Below the pieces are notes generated by a model. It was not told the origin of the DNA and searched no databases. It saw nothing but the letters and a program-made list of their open reading frames with translations. This document shows, one piece after another, positions 1-6,221 of a DNA stretch of 9,045 nucleotides (position 1 is the first letter of the stretch; each line of letters starts with the position of its first letter). The translations under genes and the position numbers were made by a program. Origin of the DNA: DATBLZ01 sp036555065 (GTDB taxonomy: Bacteria; Pseudomonadota; Gammaproteobacteria; Steroidobacterales; Rariloculaceae); assembly GCA_036555065.1 (NCBI GenBank), contig DATBLZ010000017.1:1-9045 (forward strand), in the 5' to 3' direction.

Positions 1-1
1 G

Positions 2-787
2 ATGCGCAAGACGTTTTCCGAAGCGTTGGTCGCGAGCCTCAAAACCGACGAGTGGCTCGCCGAAGGGTTTACGCTCAAGACCCGGCCGCGCCCCGGCGGA
101 ACCCAGGGCGACGCCTATGGGACCAACGTCGAGTACACCTACGGCGAGAGGGTGACCTTCGGCGGCACGTACATGAACGCGGACCCGAACACCCCGGGAA
201 GCGTCGACGCCGATGTGTTTTCTGGGCGCATCGACTGGCAGACGACGAGCGGCTTCGGGTTCGGCGGCGAGTACGTCGACGAGAGCAGCAGCCAAATCGA
301 CGCGAACGGCTACTACGGCCAAGTCAGCTATGAATTCATGGATACGCGCTGGTCGCCGGTCCTGAGCTATCGCTATGCGCATTTCGACGGCGACGACCCC
401 GGCACGGCCACCGACGAGCGCTTCCGCGAGATTGCGTATGGCTACACCGACTGGGGCTACTGGTACCAAGGCGAGATCACGGGCGAGTACGCCCTCGGGA
501 ACGGCAACCTCGATAGCCACATGTTGCGCGCCAAGGTACAGCCGAAGGACGGCGTGACGCTGAATCTCTTCTACTACAATTTCACGCTCGATCAGCCGGC
601 GAGCTTCGGGGTTACGAGCGACGACTGGGGCGACGAGGTCAATGTTACGATCGAGTGGGACGCGAACGACCACTTGTACGTCATGGGTGTCATCGCTGCC
701 CTCTTCCCGGGCGACGGCGCGCAGCAATTCGTCGGCGGAAGCGACGACTGGTTCCACGCGATGCTGTACTTGATGTATTCGTGGTGA
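2..787 (+). CDS. Outer-membrane beta-barrel (porin / alginate-export-like) protein, 5'-truncated by window edge
   Basis: The C-terminal 261 residues of a beta-barrel protein are visible. The sequence alternates polar and aromatic/hydrophobic residues in short strands separated by Asp/Gly/Asn-rich turns, for example around residues 42-60, 75-95, 105-125 and 146-166. It ends in an amphipathic strand finishing LYLMYSW, with an aromatic last residue as expected for recognition by the BAM complex. The first ATG in the frame lies at the second base of the window and the encoded N-terminus has no signal peptide, so the gene almost certainly begins upstream. The pattern recalls alginate-export-type or other substrate-specific porins, but I recognise it only at fold level and cannot name the substrate. 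It lies 19 bases before arcA on the same strand, so co-transcription is likely and a role in arginine or peptide entry is possible (inference). The barrel call is fairly sure; the subfamily is not. Confidence 0.72.
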   Translation: MRKTFSEALVASLKTDEWLAEGFTLKTRPRPGGTQGDAYGTNVEYTYGERVTFGGTYMNADPNTPGSVDADVFSGRIDWQTTSGFGFGGEYVDESSSQIDANGYYGQVSYEFMDTRWSPVLSYRYAHFDGDDPGTATDERFREIAYGYTDWGYWYQGEITGEYALGNGNLDSHMLRAKVQPKDGVTLNLFYYNFTLDQPASFGVTSDDWGDEVNVTIEWDANDHLYVMGVIAALFPGDGAQQFVGGSDDWFHAMLYLMYSW

Positions 788-794
788 GAGCTTC

Positions 795-800
795 GAGGAG
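795..800 (+). promoter_or_regulatory. Ribosome binding site of arcA
   Basis: GAGGAG lies six bases before the arcA ATG, inside the 19-base gap after the porin-like gene. It is a near-ideal Shine-Dalgarno sequence, fixes the arcA start at 807 and leaves little room for a separate promoter in the gap. Confidence 0.8.
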
Positions 801-806
801 ACAGGC

Positions 807-2036
807 ATGGCCAAACTGGGTGTACATTCGGAAGTCGGCAAGCTCAACACGGTCATGGTCTGTAGACCGGGCCTCGCGCACAAGCGCTTGACCCCGAGCA
901 ACTGCCACGATTTGTTGTTCGACGACGTGATCTGGGTCCACGAGGCACAGAAGGACCATCACGATTTCGTGCTCAAGATGCAGGAGCGCGACATCGAGGT
1001 CGTCGATCTCCACGAGATGCTCGCGACGACGCTCGAGAACAAGAAAGCACGGAGCTTCGTCCTCGATCGCCGCATAACGGCCCATTCGATGGGGCTCGGA
1101 ACGATGGCAGCCGTTCGGCCGTGGCTCGACGAGCTGCCGGCCGCGAAGCTCGCGGATCACTTGATCGGGGGAATCGCCGTTTCGGACCTGCCGGAAAGTG
1201 GGCTCAAGAAGATGCTTGCGGAGGCTATCGGGTCCGTCGAATTCCTGCTGCCGCCGATCCCGAACACGCTGTTCCAGCGCGATCCATCCTGCTGGATCTA
1301 TGGCGGTGTTACCGTCAATCCGATGTACTGGCCGGCGCGCAAGCCTGAGACGCTGCTGCAGCGGGCCATCTATAAGTTTCACCCGCGATTCGAGAAAGGC
1401 GGATTCAAGATCTGGTGGGGCGACTCCGACGAGGATTTTACGGGCGCTTCGGTCGAAGGCGGCGATGTCATGCCGATCGGCAAGGGCGCCGTGCTCATCG
1501 GCATGGGCGAGCGCACGACGCGCCAGGCCGTGCTCCAGGTTGCGCAGGCGCTCTTCAAGAGCAAGGCCGCGACGCGCGTCATCGGCTGCCTCATGCCGAA
1601 GAGCCGCGCCGCGATGCACCTCGATACCGTCTTCAGCTTCTGCGACCGCGACGTCGTCACGCTGTTCCGCGAAGTGGTCGACCAGATCACGTGCTACAGC
1701 ATGTATCCGACCGATGACAGCGGCGGCTACGAGATCCGAAAAGACGACAAACCGTTGCTCGGAGTCGTCCAAGACGCGCTCGGCATCGCGAAGCTCCGCG
1801 TCGTCGAGACGGGCGGCAACGCGTACGAGGCCCAGCGCGAGCAATGGGACGACGGCAACAACGTCGTCGCGCTCGCGCCCGGCGTCGTCGTCGCCTACGA
1901 CCGCAACACTCATACGAACACGCTGCTTCGAAAGGCCGGAGTAGAAGTCGTCACGATCCGCGGCGCCGAGCTCGGCCGAGGGCGCGGCGGCGGACACTGC
2001 ATGACGTGTCCGATCTCGCGGGATCCTGCGTATTGA
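807..2036 (+). CDS. arcA: Arginine deiminase
   Basis: Cytosolic enzyme that hydrolyses L-arginine to L-citrulline and ammonia, the first step of the ADI pathway. The 409-residue product has the usual full length and shows the guanidino-group-modifying enzyme signatures in order: FQRDP with Asp159, the VEGGD segment with Glu217, MHLDTVFSFCDRD with His271 and Asp273, and the C-terminal GRGRGGGHCMTCP block with the nucleophile Cys401. All catalytic residues expected from the Pseudomonas aeruginosa enzyme are present, and long stretches (the CWIYGGVT..NPMYWPAR region and the EQWDDGNNVV region) look nearly identical to it from memory. The helical insert at about residues 75-150, typical of bacterial ADIs, is also present. 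The start is supported by GAGGAG six bases upstream. It is followed by arcB after a 53-base gap carrying a REP-like element. Identification is very secure. Confidence 0.98.
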   Translation: MAKLGVHSEVGKLNTVMVCRPGLAHKRLTPSNCHDLLFDDVIWVHEAQKDHHDFVLKMQERDIEVVDLHEMLATTLENKKARSFVLDRRITAHSMGLGTMAAVRPWLDELPAAKLADHLIGGIAVSDLPESGLKKMLAEAIGSVEFLLPPIPNTLFQRDPSCWIYGGVTVNPMYWPARKPETLLQRAIYKFHPRFEKGGFKIWWGDSDEDFTGASVEGGDVMPIGKGAVLIGMGERTTRQAVLQVAQALFKSKAATRVIGCLMPKSRAAMHLDTVFSFCDRDVVTLFREVVDQITCYSMYPTDDSGGYEIRKDDKPLLGVVQDALGIAKLRVVETGGNAYEAQREQWDDGNNVVALAPGVVVAYDRNTHTNTLLRKAGVEVVTIRGAELGRGRGGGHCMTCPISRDPAY

Positions 2037-2074
2037 GAATCGCGGCTAAAGCCGCTCCTACGAATCGCCCCTAC
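2037..2074 (+). repeat. REP-like palindromic element between arcA and arcB
   Basis: Positions 2042-2055 form the hairpin GCGGCT-AA-AGCCGC, followed by CTCCTAC. A core of this type (TCGCGGCTNAAGCCGCTCCTAC) matches, from memory, a repetitive extragenic palindrome common in Pseudomonas and Xanthomonadaceae genomes. The heptamer GAATCGC occurs at 2037-2043 and again at 2062-2068, each followed by a CTCCTAC- or CCCCTAC-like end, which suggests a second, shrunken copy lacking the hairpin. The element begins immediately after the arcA stop and ends just before the arcB Shine-Dalgarno. Transcribed, it could stabilise the arcA 3' end or lower downstream expression (inference). There is no T-tract, so it is not a standard intrinsic terminator. 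Only one copy is seen in this window, so the repeat status rests on recognition. Confidence 0.65.
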
Positions 2075-2076
2075 AT

Positions 2077-2080
2077 GGAG
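2077..2080 (+). promoter_or_regulatory. Ribosome binding site of arcB
   Basis: GGAG lies nine bases before the arcB ATG at 2090, directly after the REP-like element. A second purine run, TAAGG at 2084-2088, is too close to the start to serve as the main site. Confidence 0.6.
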
Positions 2081-2089
2081 AAATAAGGC

Positions 2090-3094
2090 ATGAGCTTCAA
2101 TTTACGCAACCGCTCGCTGTTGACGGTTCAGGATTACACGCAGCGCGAGTTTCGTTACCTTCTAGATCTAGCCCGCGATCTCAAGCGCGCGAAATACGCG
2201 CGCACGGAGCAGAAACATCTCGACGGCAAGGAGATCTGCCTGATCTTCGAGAAAACCTCGACGCGCACGCGCTGCGCATTCGAGGTGGCTTGCTACGATC
2301 AGGGTGCGAACGTCACTTATCTCGACCCGTCGGGCTCGCAGATCGGGCACAAGGAGTCGTTCAAGGATACGGCGCGCGTGCTCGGCCGAATGTACGACGC
2401 GATCGAATATCGCGGCGCATCGCAGAAAGGCGTCGAGACGCTCGCGGAATACGCCGGCGTGCCCGTCTACAACGGCCTCACCGACGAATATCACCCGACG
2501 CAGATGATCGCGGACATCTTGACGATGCGCGAGCACAGCGACAAGCCGATCAGCGACATCAAATACGCCTACATAGGGGATACCCGCTCGAACATGGGCC
2601 ACTCGCTGATGATCGCCGGATGCATGATGGGTATGGACGTGCGCATTTGCGGGCCGCGATCGTTGTGGCCGTCGAAGGAGTACCAGAAGATTGCGCGCGA
2701 GCTCGAGGCCAAGTACGGCGCGAAGCTCACGATCTCGAGCAATCCCAAGGCCGCTGTCAAAGGCGCCGACTTCATCCACACCGACGTCTGGGTGTCGATG
2801 GGCGAGCCGAAAGAAGTCTGGAAGGAGCGCATCAAGCTGCTCATGCCCTTCCAGGTCAACAAGGCCCTCATGAAGGCAAGCGGCAACAAGCAGGTGCGGT
2901 TCATGCACTGCTTGCCGGCCTTCCATGACACTGAGACGACCATGGGCAAGGAGATCGCGAAGAACTACGGGATCAAGGACGGGCTCGAGGTCACGAACGA
3001 GGTGTTCGAATCCGAGCAGAACATCGCATTCGAGCAGGCCGAAAACCGGCTGCATACGATCAAGGCGTTGCTCGTCGCGACGCTCGGAGACTGA
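2090..3094 (+). CDS. arcB: Ornithine carbamoyltransferase, probably the catabolic enzyme
   Basis: In the ADI pathway this cytosolic enzyme phosphorolyses citrulline to ornithine and carbamoyl phosphate; the biosynthetic form (argF/argI) runs the reverse reaction. The 334-residue product equals the E. coli ArgI length and carries the family motifs in order: the carbamoyl-phosphate loop STRTR at 57-61, the HPTQ motif at 135-138, the DVWVSMG ornithine-binding segment ending with SMG at 236-238, and HCLPAFHD at 273-280. The C-terminus (EVFES..., QAENRLHTIKA) is also typical. The sequence alone does not settle the catabolic or anabolic direction. Position between arcA and arcC makes the catabolic role likely, hence arcB rather than argF. 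The gene ends four bases before arcC, whose ribosome binding site lies inside the arcB end, so translation is probably coupled. Confidence 0.96.
   Translation: MSFNLRNRSLLTVQDYTQREFRYLLDLARDLKRAKYARTEQKHLDGKEICLIFEKTSTRTRCAFEVACYDQGANVTYLDPSGSQIGHKESFKDTARVLGRMYDAIEYRGASQKGVETLAEYAGVPVYNGLTDEYHPTQMIADILTMREHSDKPISDIKYAYIGDTRSNMGHSLMIAGCMMGMDVRICGPRSLWPSKEYQKIARELEAKYGAKLTISSNPKAAVKGADFIHTDVWVSMGEPKEVWKERIKLLMPFQVNKALMKASGNKQVRFMHCLPAFHDTETTMGKEIAKNYGIKDGLEVTNEVFESEQNIAFEQAENRLHTIKALLVATLGD
3086..3089 (+). promoter_or_regulatory. Ribosome binding site of arcC, inside the end of arcB
   Basis: GGAG lies nine bases before the ATG at 3099. This decides the arcC start: the frame is open further upstream to an ATG at 2925, but that extension overlaps arcB, is Arg/Ser-rich and resembles no kinase N-terminus. 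Confidence 0.7.
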
Positions 3095-3098
3095 GGCC

Positions 3099-4034
3099 AT
3101 GCGTATCGTGGTAGCGCTAGGCGGCAATGCGCTGCTCAAGCGCGGTGAGCCGATGACGACGGAGGTTCAGCGCGCGAACGTCAAAGTCGCGGCGAAGGCG
3201 CTCGCGCCGATCGCGAAGAAGCATCAGCTCGTGATCACTCACGGGAACGGGCCCCAGGTCGGACTGCTGGCCCTTCAGGATGCTGCCTACGAGCCCGACG
3301 AGAACGCGCCGCTCGACGTGCTCGGCGCGCAGACCGAGGGCGCGATCGGCTACATGATCGAGCAGGAGCTCGGCAATCTGCTCCCCTTCAAGGTGCCGTT
3401 CGCAACGATGCTCACGATGGTCGAGGTCGACGGGGACGACCCCGCATTCAAGAATCCGACCAAGTTCGTCGGGCCCGTCTACGAGAAAACAGAAGCCGAG
3501 CGCCTCGCCAGGGAAAAGGGCTTCAGCATCAAGCAGGACGGCAGCAAGTGGCGTCGCGTCGTGCCATCGCCGTTGCCCAAACGGATCTTCGAGATCCGGC
3601 CGATCCAGTGGCTGCTCAAGCGGGGCACGATCGTGGTCTGCGCCGGTGGCGGCGGCATTCCGACGATGTACGAGAAGGGCAAGAAGCGGCACCTCATCGG
3701 CGTCGAAGCCGTCATCGACAAAGATTTGTGCTCAGAGCTCCTCGCGCGCGAGCTCAAAGCGGACCTTTTCGTCATGTTGACCGACGCAGAGGCCGTGTTC
3801 ATGGATTGGGGTAAGCCGACCCAGAAAGCGATTCGCCGCTCCTCGCCGGCCGCACTTTCCGCCACGCAGTTCGCCGCCGGCTCGATGGGGCCGAAGGTGG
3901 ATGCTGCCTGCCGTTTCGCGGCAGCGACGGGTAAGAAGGCTGCAATCGGCGCGCTGCCGGACTTGAGCAAGATTCTCGCAGGGAAGGCGGGAACGACGAT
4001 CGTACCGAAGGGACCCACGGTTTTCGCGAAATAG
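3099..4034 (+). CDS. arcC: Carbamate kinase
   Basis: Cytosolic enzyme that transfers the phosphoryl group of carbamoyl phosphate to ADP, giving ATP plus carbamate, which decays to ammonia and CO2. It is the energy-yielding last step of the ADI pathway. The 311-residue product has the normal length for the amino-acid-kinase fold family. Visible signatures are the N-terminal strand and loop VVALGGNALL (residues 4-13), THGNGPQVG at 48-55, the glycine-rich CAGGGGIP at 181-188, the IDKDLCSELLA segment at 207-217 with the conserved Asp/Lys pair, LTDA at 227-230 in the nucleotide site, and GSMGPKVDAA at 261-270. Starting at 3099 puts the canonical strand at the very N-terminus. The eight-base gap to the antiporter gene, with a Shine-Dalgarno overlapping the arcC stop, indicates translational coupling. 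Confidence 0.97.
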   Translation: MRIVVALGGNALLKRGEPMTTEVQRANVKVAAKALAPIAKKHQLVITHGNGPQVGLLALQDAAYEPDENAPLDVLGAQTEGAIGYMIEQELGNLLPFKVPFATMLTMVEVDGDDPAFKNPTKFVGPVYEKTEAERLAREKGFSIKQDGSKWRRVVPSPLPKRIFEIRPIQWLLKRGTIVVCAGGGGIPTMYEKGKKRHLIGVEAVIDKDLCSELLARELKADLFVMLTDAEAVFMDWGKPTQKAIRRSSPAALSATQFAAGSMGPKVDAACRFAAATGKKAAIGALPDLSKILAGKAGTTIVPKGPTVFAK

Positions 4035-4037
4035 GAG
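4034..4037 (+). promoter_or_regulatory. Ribosome binding site of the antiporter gene, overlapping the arcC stop
   Basis: GGAG shares its first base with the arcC TAG stop (4032-4034) and ends five bases before the ATG at 4043. This arrangement favours re-initiation by ribosomes finishing arcC. Confidence 0.65.
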
Positions 4038-4042
4038 CGGGT

Positions 4043-5392
4043 ATGGCGTCCCCGAACGGCAAGAGCCTCGGCCTCGCTGCGTGCACGGCCGTCGTGGTCG
4101 GCAACATGGTGGGCTCCGGCTTCTATCTTTCCCCCTCCGCGGTCGCGCCCTACGGGCTGCTCGCGATCCTTGCCTGGATCGTCATGGGCGGTGGCGCGAT
4201 CTGCTTGGGGCTCACGTTCGCGCGTTTGGCGCGTCTCGCGCCTGCCACGGGCGGCCCATACGCTTACACCCGAATGGCCTACGGCGACTTTGCGGGGTTC
4301 TTGATCGCGTGGGGCTACTGGATCTCCGTTTGGGCATCGTTGCCCGTCATCGGGCTCGCGTTCGCGGGCGCGATCATCGACGTGCTGAGGAGCGCCTCGC
4401 TGGTTGCGTTGGGCCCGGGGCCTACGACCCGCACCATCGCTGTCGCGTTGACGTTGGGCGCGATTTGGCTCGTGGTTCTCGTCAACCTCCGCGGCGTGAA
4501 GGCCGCGGGCTTCTTCTCTGAGCTCACGACGTACACGAAGCTCGTGCCGTTCGCCGCGATCGCGTTGATCGGGCTCTTTTTCATCCAGCCGGCGAATCTC
4601 GCCGACTTCAATCCGAGCGGTGAATCGTTGTTCGCGGCGAGCGCGGCGCTCGCGCCGCTCACGATGTTCGCGTTTCTCGGCCTCGAGTCGGCGACGGTGC
4701 CGGCCGGCGACGTCCGCGACCCAGAGCGTACGATCCCGCGCTCGACGATCCTCGGCATCAGCATCGCTGGGCTTCTCTATGTTTTCGGCACGGTCGCCGT
4801 CATGGGCATCGTGCCGCGTGGCGAGCTCGTCGCTTCGGTAGCGCCGTTTACCGATGCCGCGCGGATGATGTGGGGCTCGGTGGGCGCGTGGGCGATCACC
4901 CTGGCCGTGATCATCTCATCGCTCGGCGCGCTCAACGGTTGGACGCTGCTCATGGGCCAGGTGCCGATGGCAGCGGCGCAGGACAAGCTGTTCCCGCCCG
5001 TGTTCGGGCGGCTTTCGAAGCGTGGCGTGCCAGCCGTGGGGATCATTCTTTCGGCCACGCTCGCGACGGCGCTTGTGCTCATTCAGGCCGCAGGCGCGCC
5101 GGGCGTGCAGGCGTTCTATGACCTCGTCGTCAGCCTCAGCACGATGGCCGCTGTCATTCCTTACGCCTTCTGCTCGCTCGCCGTCGGCTTGATAGCGAGC
5201 CGATCCGGTAAAGGCGCATCGAAACTCCGGATTGGGGCCGTTGAGGTCATCGCATTTCTGTTCTCGATCTTCGTGCTTTACGGCTGCGGGCCAGAAGCCG
5301 TTCTATACGGGCTCATGCTGCTCGTGCTCGGCATACCGGTGTACGTGTGGCAGCGGCGGCGCGCGCCCGTGGAACAACGCGAAACGCCCTAA
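4043..5392 (+). CDS. APC-superfamily basic amino acid antiporter, AdiC-like; probable arginine/ornithine exchanger
   Basis: Inner-membrane transporter of 449 residues with about twelve hydrophobic segments, matching the amino acid-polyamine-organocation family in length and layout. The unwound first helix carries GSGFY at 24-28, the GGPYAYTRMAYG segment lies at 70-81, GLESATV at 213-219 and NGWTLLMGQ at 298-306, followed by the KLFPPVFGRLSKRG loop. The overall pattern follows E. coli AdiC closely. By eye alignment, Glu208 and Trp293 of AdiC are kept (Glu215, Trp300), while gating Trp202 is Phe209 and Asn101 falls on Leu100, so the substrate pair may differ from arginine/agmatine. As last gene of a complete ADI cluster, the natural role is arginine import with ornithine export, the job of ArcD in Pseudomonas (inference). 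I leave the symbol blank because arcD proper, adiC and other APA-type exchangers cannot be told apart here. Confidence 0.88.
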   Translation: MASPNGKSLGLAACTAVVVGNMVGSGFYLSPSAVAPYGLLAILAWIVMGGGAICLGLTFARLARLAPATGGPYAYTRMAYGDFAGFLIAWGYWISVWASLPVIGLAFAGAIIDVLRSASLVALGPGPTTRTIAVALTLGAIWLVVLVNLRGVKAAGFFSELTTYTKLVPFAAIALIGLFFIQPANLADFNPSGESLFAASAALAPLTMFAFLGLESATVPAGDVRDPERTIPRSTILGISIAGLLYVFGTVAVMGIVPRGELVASVAPFTDAARMMWGSVGAWAITLAVIISSLGALNGWTLLMGQVPMAAAQDKLFPPVFGRLSKRGVPAVGIILSATLATALVLIQAAGAPGVQAFYDLVVSLSTMAAVIPYAFCSLAVGLIASRSGKGASKLRIGAVEVIAFLFSIFVLYGCGPEAVLYGLMLLVLGIPVYVWQRRRAPVEQRETP

Positions 5393-5444
5393 TAGGCAGG
5401 CACAACCCGCGGCGGACGGGCGGATGCGGTCGCGACTTCCTCCG

Positions 5445-6167
5445 TCAGAAGCCGTATTCGAGAGAGATCGCCGTAAAGGTATCGGTCTTTTCGATTCCGG
5501 GCGGAACGTCCGAATTGTTCTTGATCGTGTAGGAAAGCACGATCGCGAGGTTGCCGATGATCCTGGCGCGCAGGGCCGTGACGGACTCGGTGTATGTGTT
5601 CTCGCTGCCGATCTCGGTGATGAGCTTCTGCTCGAACTCCGACGTTTCGCTTATGTGCAGTAGGTAATTGAGCCCGCCGCGGACGATCGTGTCGTCTACA
5701 TCCGTTCCGTCGGCAAGCGTCGACTGCTTGAAGCCCGCGCCGCCCTCGACGGCGAGCATGTGGCGCTCGTTGTCGATGAGCCTGCGGCCATAGCCGACGG
5801 TCTCGGAGACCTGCTCGTCGTAGCCCGAGAAACGGTCCTTGCGCCAGTCCGCCGCTGCGAATAGGTAGCTCGTCGCGGAGAAGTCCCGCTGCCCTTTGTA
5901 GCCGGCCGCGTAGGACTCCGCGGTCGTTATTCCGTCGGTGCGTGCGCTGACGAATTGCGCGGTCCATCCGTGGACCCACGTGCCACCGCGGTCCCAATCG
6001 ATCTTGAGGGACGCGTTCGCGTTCTTACTTTCCGTATTGCCGCTAGTCGCGAGATAGCCGAGCGTGGCGCTGCCCGTGAGCGGATCCGGGGCGGGGGCTG
6101 CGGCCGGAGGTTGCGCCGCAGCCGCGGCGGAGAGGAGCAAGAGCGCGCAGATGGTCATTGAGCGCAT
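5445..6167 (-). CDS. DUF481 / YdiY-type outer-membrane protein
   Basis: The 240-residue product begins with a short basic N-terminus and a hydrophobic stretch (residues 5-18) ending AAAAAQ, a likely signal peptidase I substrate. An Ala/Pro-rich linker follows to about residue 30. The mature part starts GSATLGYLATSGNTESKN (residues 32-49), the characteristic opening of the DUF481 family. It continues as alternating beta-strands and ends LEYGF with the C-terminal Phe typical of BAM-inserted barrels. Family members are annotated as putative salt-induced outer-membrane proteins; no molecular function is established. The ATG at 6167 has no clear Shine-Dalgarno, and an alternative ATG three codons later (6158) is no better. 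The gene converges on the antiporter gene with a 52-base gap and lies 54 bases downstream of the cytochrome gene, so it may have its own promoter or be read through from it. Confidence 0.85.
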   Translation of the reverse strand: MRSMTICALLLLSAAAAAQPPAAAPAPDPLTGSATLGYLATSGNTESKNANASLKIDWDRGGTWVHGWTAQFVSARTDGITTAESYAAGYKGQRDFSATSYLFAAADWRKDRFSGYDEQVSETVGYGRRLIDNERHMLAVEGGAGFKQSTLADGTDVDDTIVRGGLNYLLHISETSEFEQKLITEIGSENTYTESVTALRARIIGNLAIVLSYTIKNNSDVPPGIEKTDTFTAISLEYGF

Positions 6168-6191
6168 ACGTGGGCCGGCATGATGAACGAA

Positions 6192-6207
6192 TGCCTCGAT
6201 CGAGGCA
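6192..6207. repeat. Perfect 16-bp palindrome between the cytochrome and DUF481 genes
   Basis: TGCCTCGATCGAGGCA is its own reverse complement over all 16 bases, and the next flanking pair does not match. Read on the minus strand it lies 14 bases past the cytochrome stop and is followed by TTCGTTCAT. It could fold into a six-pair stem with a GATC loop and a poor U-run, making a weak intrinsic terminator, or act as a dimeric regulator site 24 bases upstream of the DUF481 start. The sequence does not choose between them. Confidence 0.5.
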
Positions 6208-6221
6208 AACCAGCGGAGCCT

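Noticed and set aside
770..783. TTGAT half-site before arcA, considered as an FNR/ANR box
   Set aside because: The expected second half ATCAA is absent (TCGTG is found), and the bases are porin-like coding sequence.
690..1997. Long open frame on the minus strand opposite arcA (435 codons)
   Set aside because: It lies antisense to a gene with full catalytic motifs; its product is Arg/Asp/Ala-rich with no recognisable domain, the usual shadow in GC-rich DNA.
2925..3098. N-terminal extension of carbamate kinase to an ATG at 2925
   Set aside because: It overlaps the conserved arcB C-terminus and encodes a low-complexity Arg/Ser stretch; the ATG at 3099 starts exactly at the conserved kinase N-terminus.
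2168..3139. Long minus-strand open frame opposite arcB (323 codons)
   Set aside because: Antisense shadow of a clear ornithine carbamoyltransferase; no ribosome site or domain supports it.
5393..5444. Possible bidirectional terminator between the antiporter and DUF481 genes
   Set aside because: Only four-pair stems (CCCG/CGGG) and the short palindrome GTCGCGAC are present, with no T-tract on either strand.
5389..5997. Second minus-strand frame overlapping the DUF481 gene
   Set aside because: Arg/His-rich product without signal peptide or barrel pattern; the DUF481 frame has a signal peptide, family motif and C-terminal Phe.
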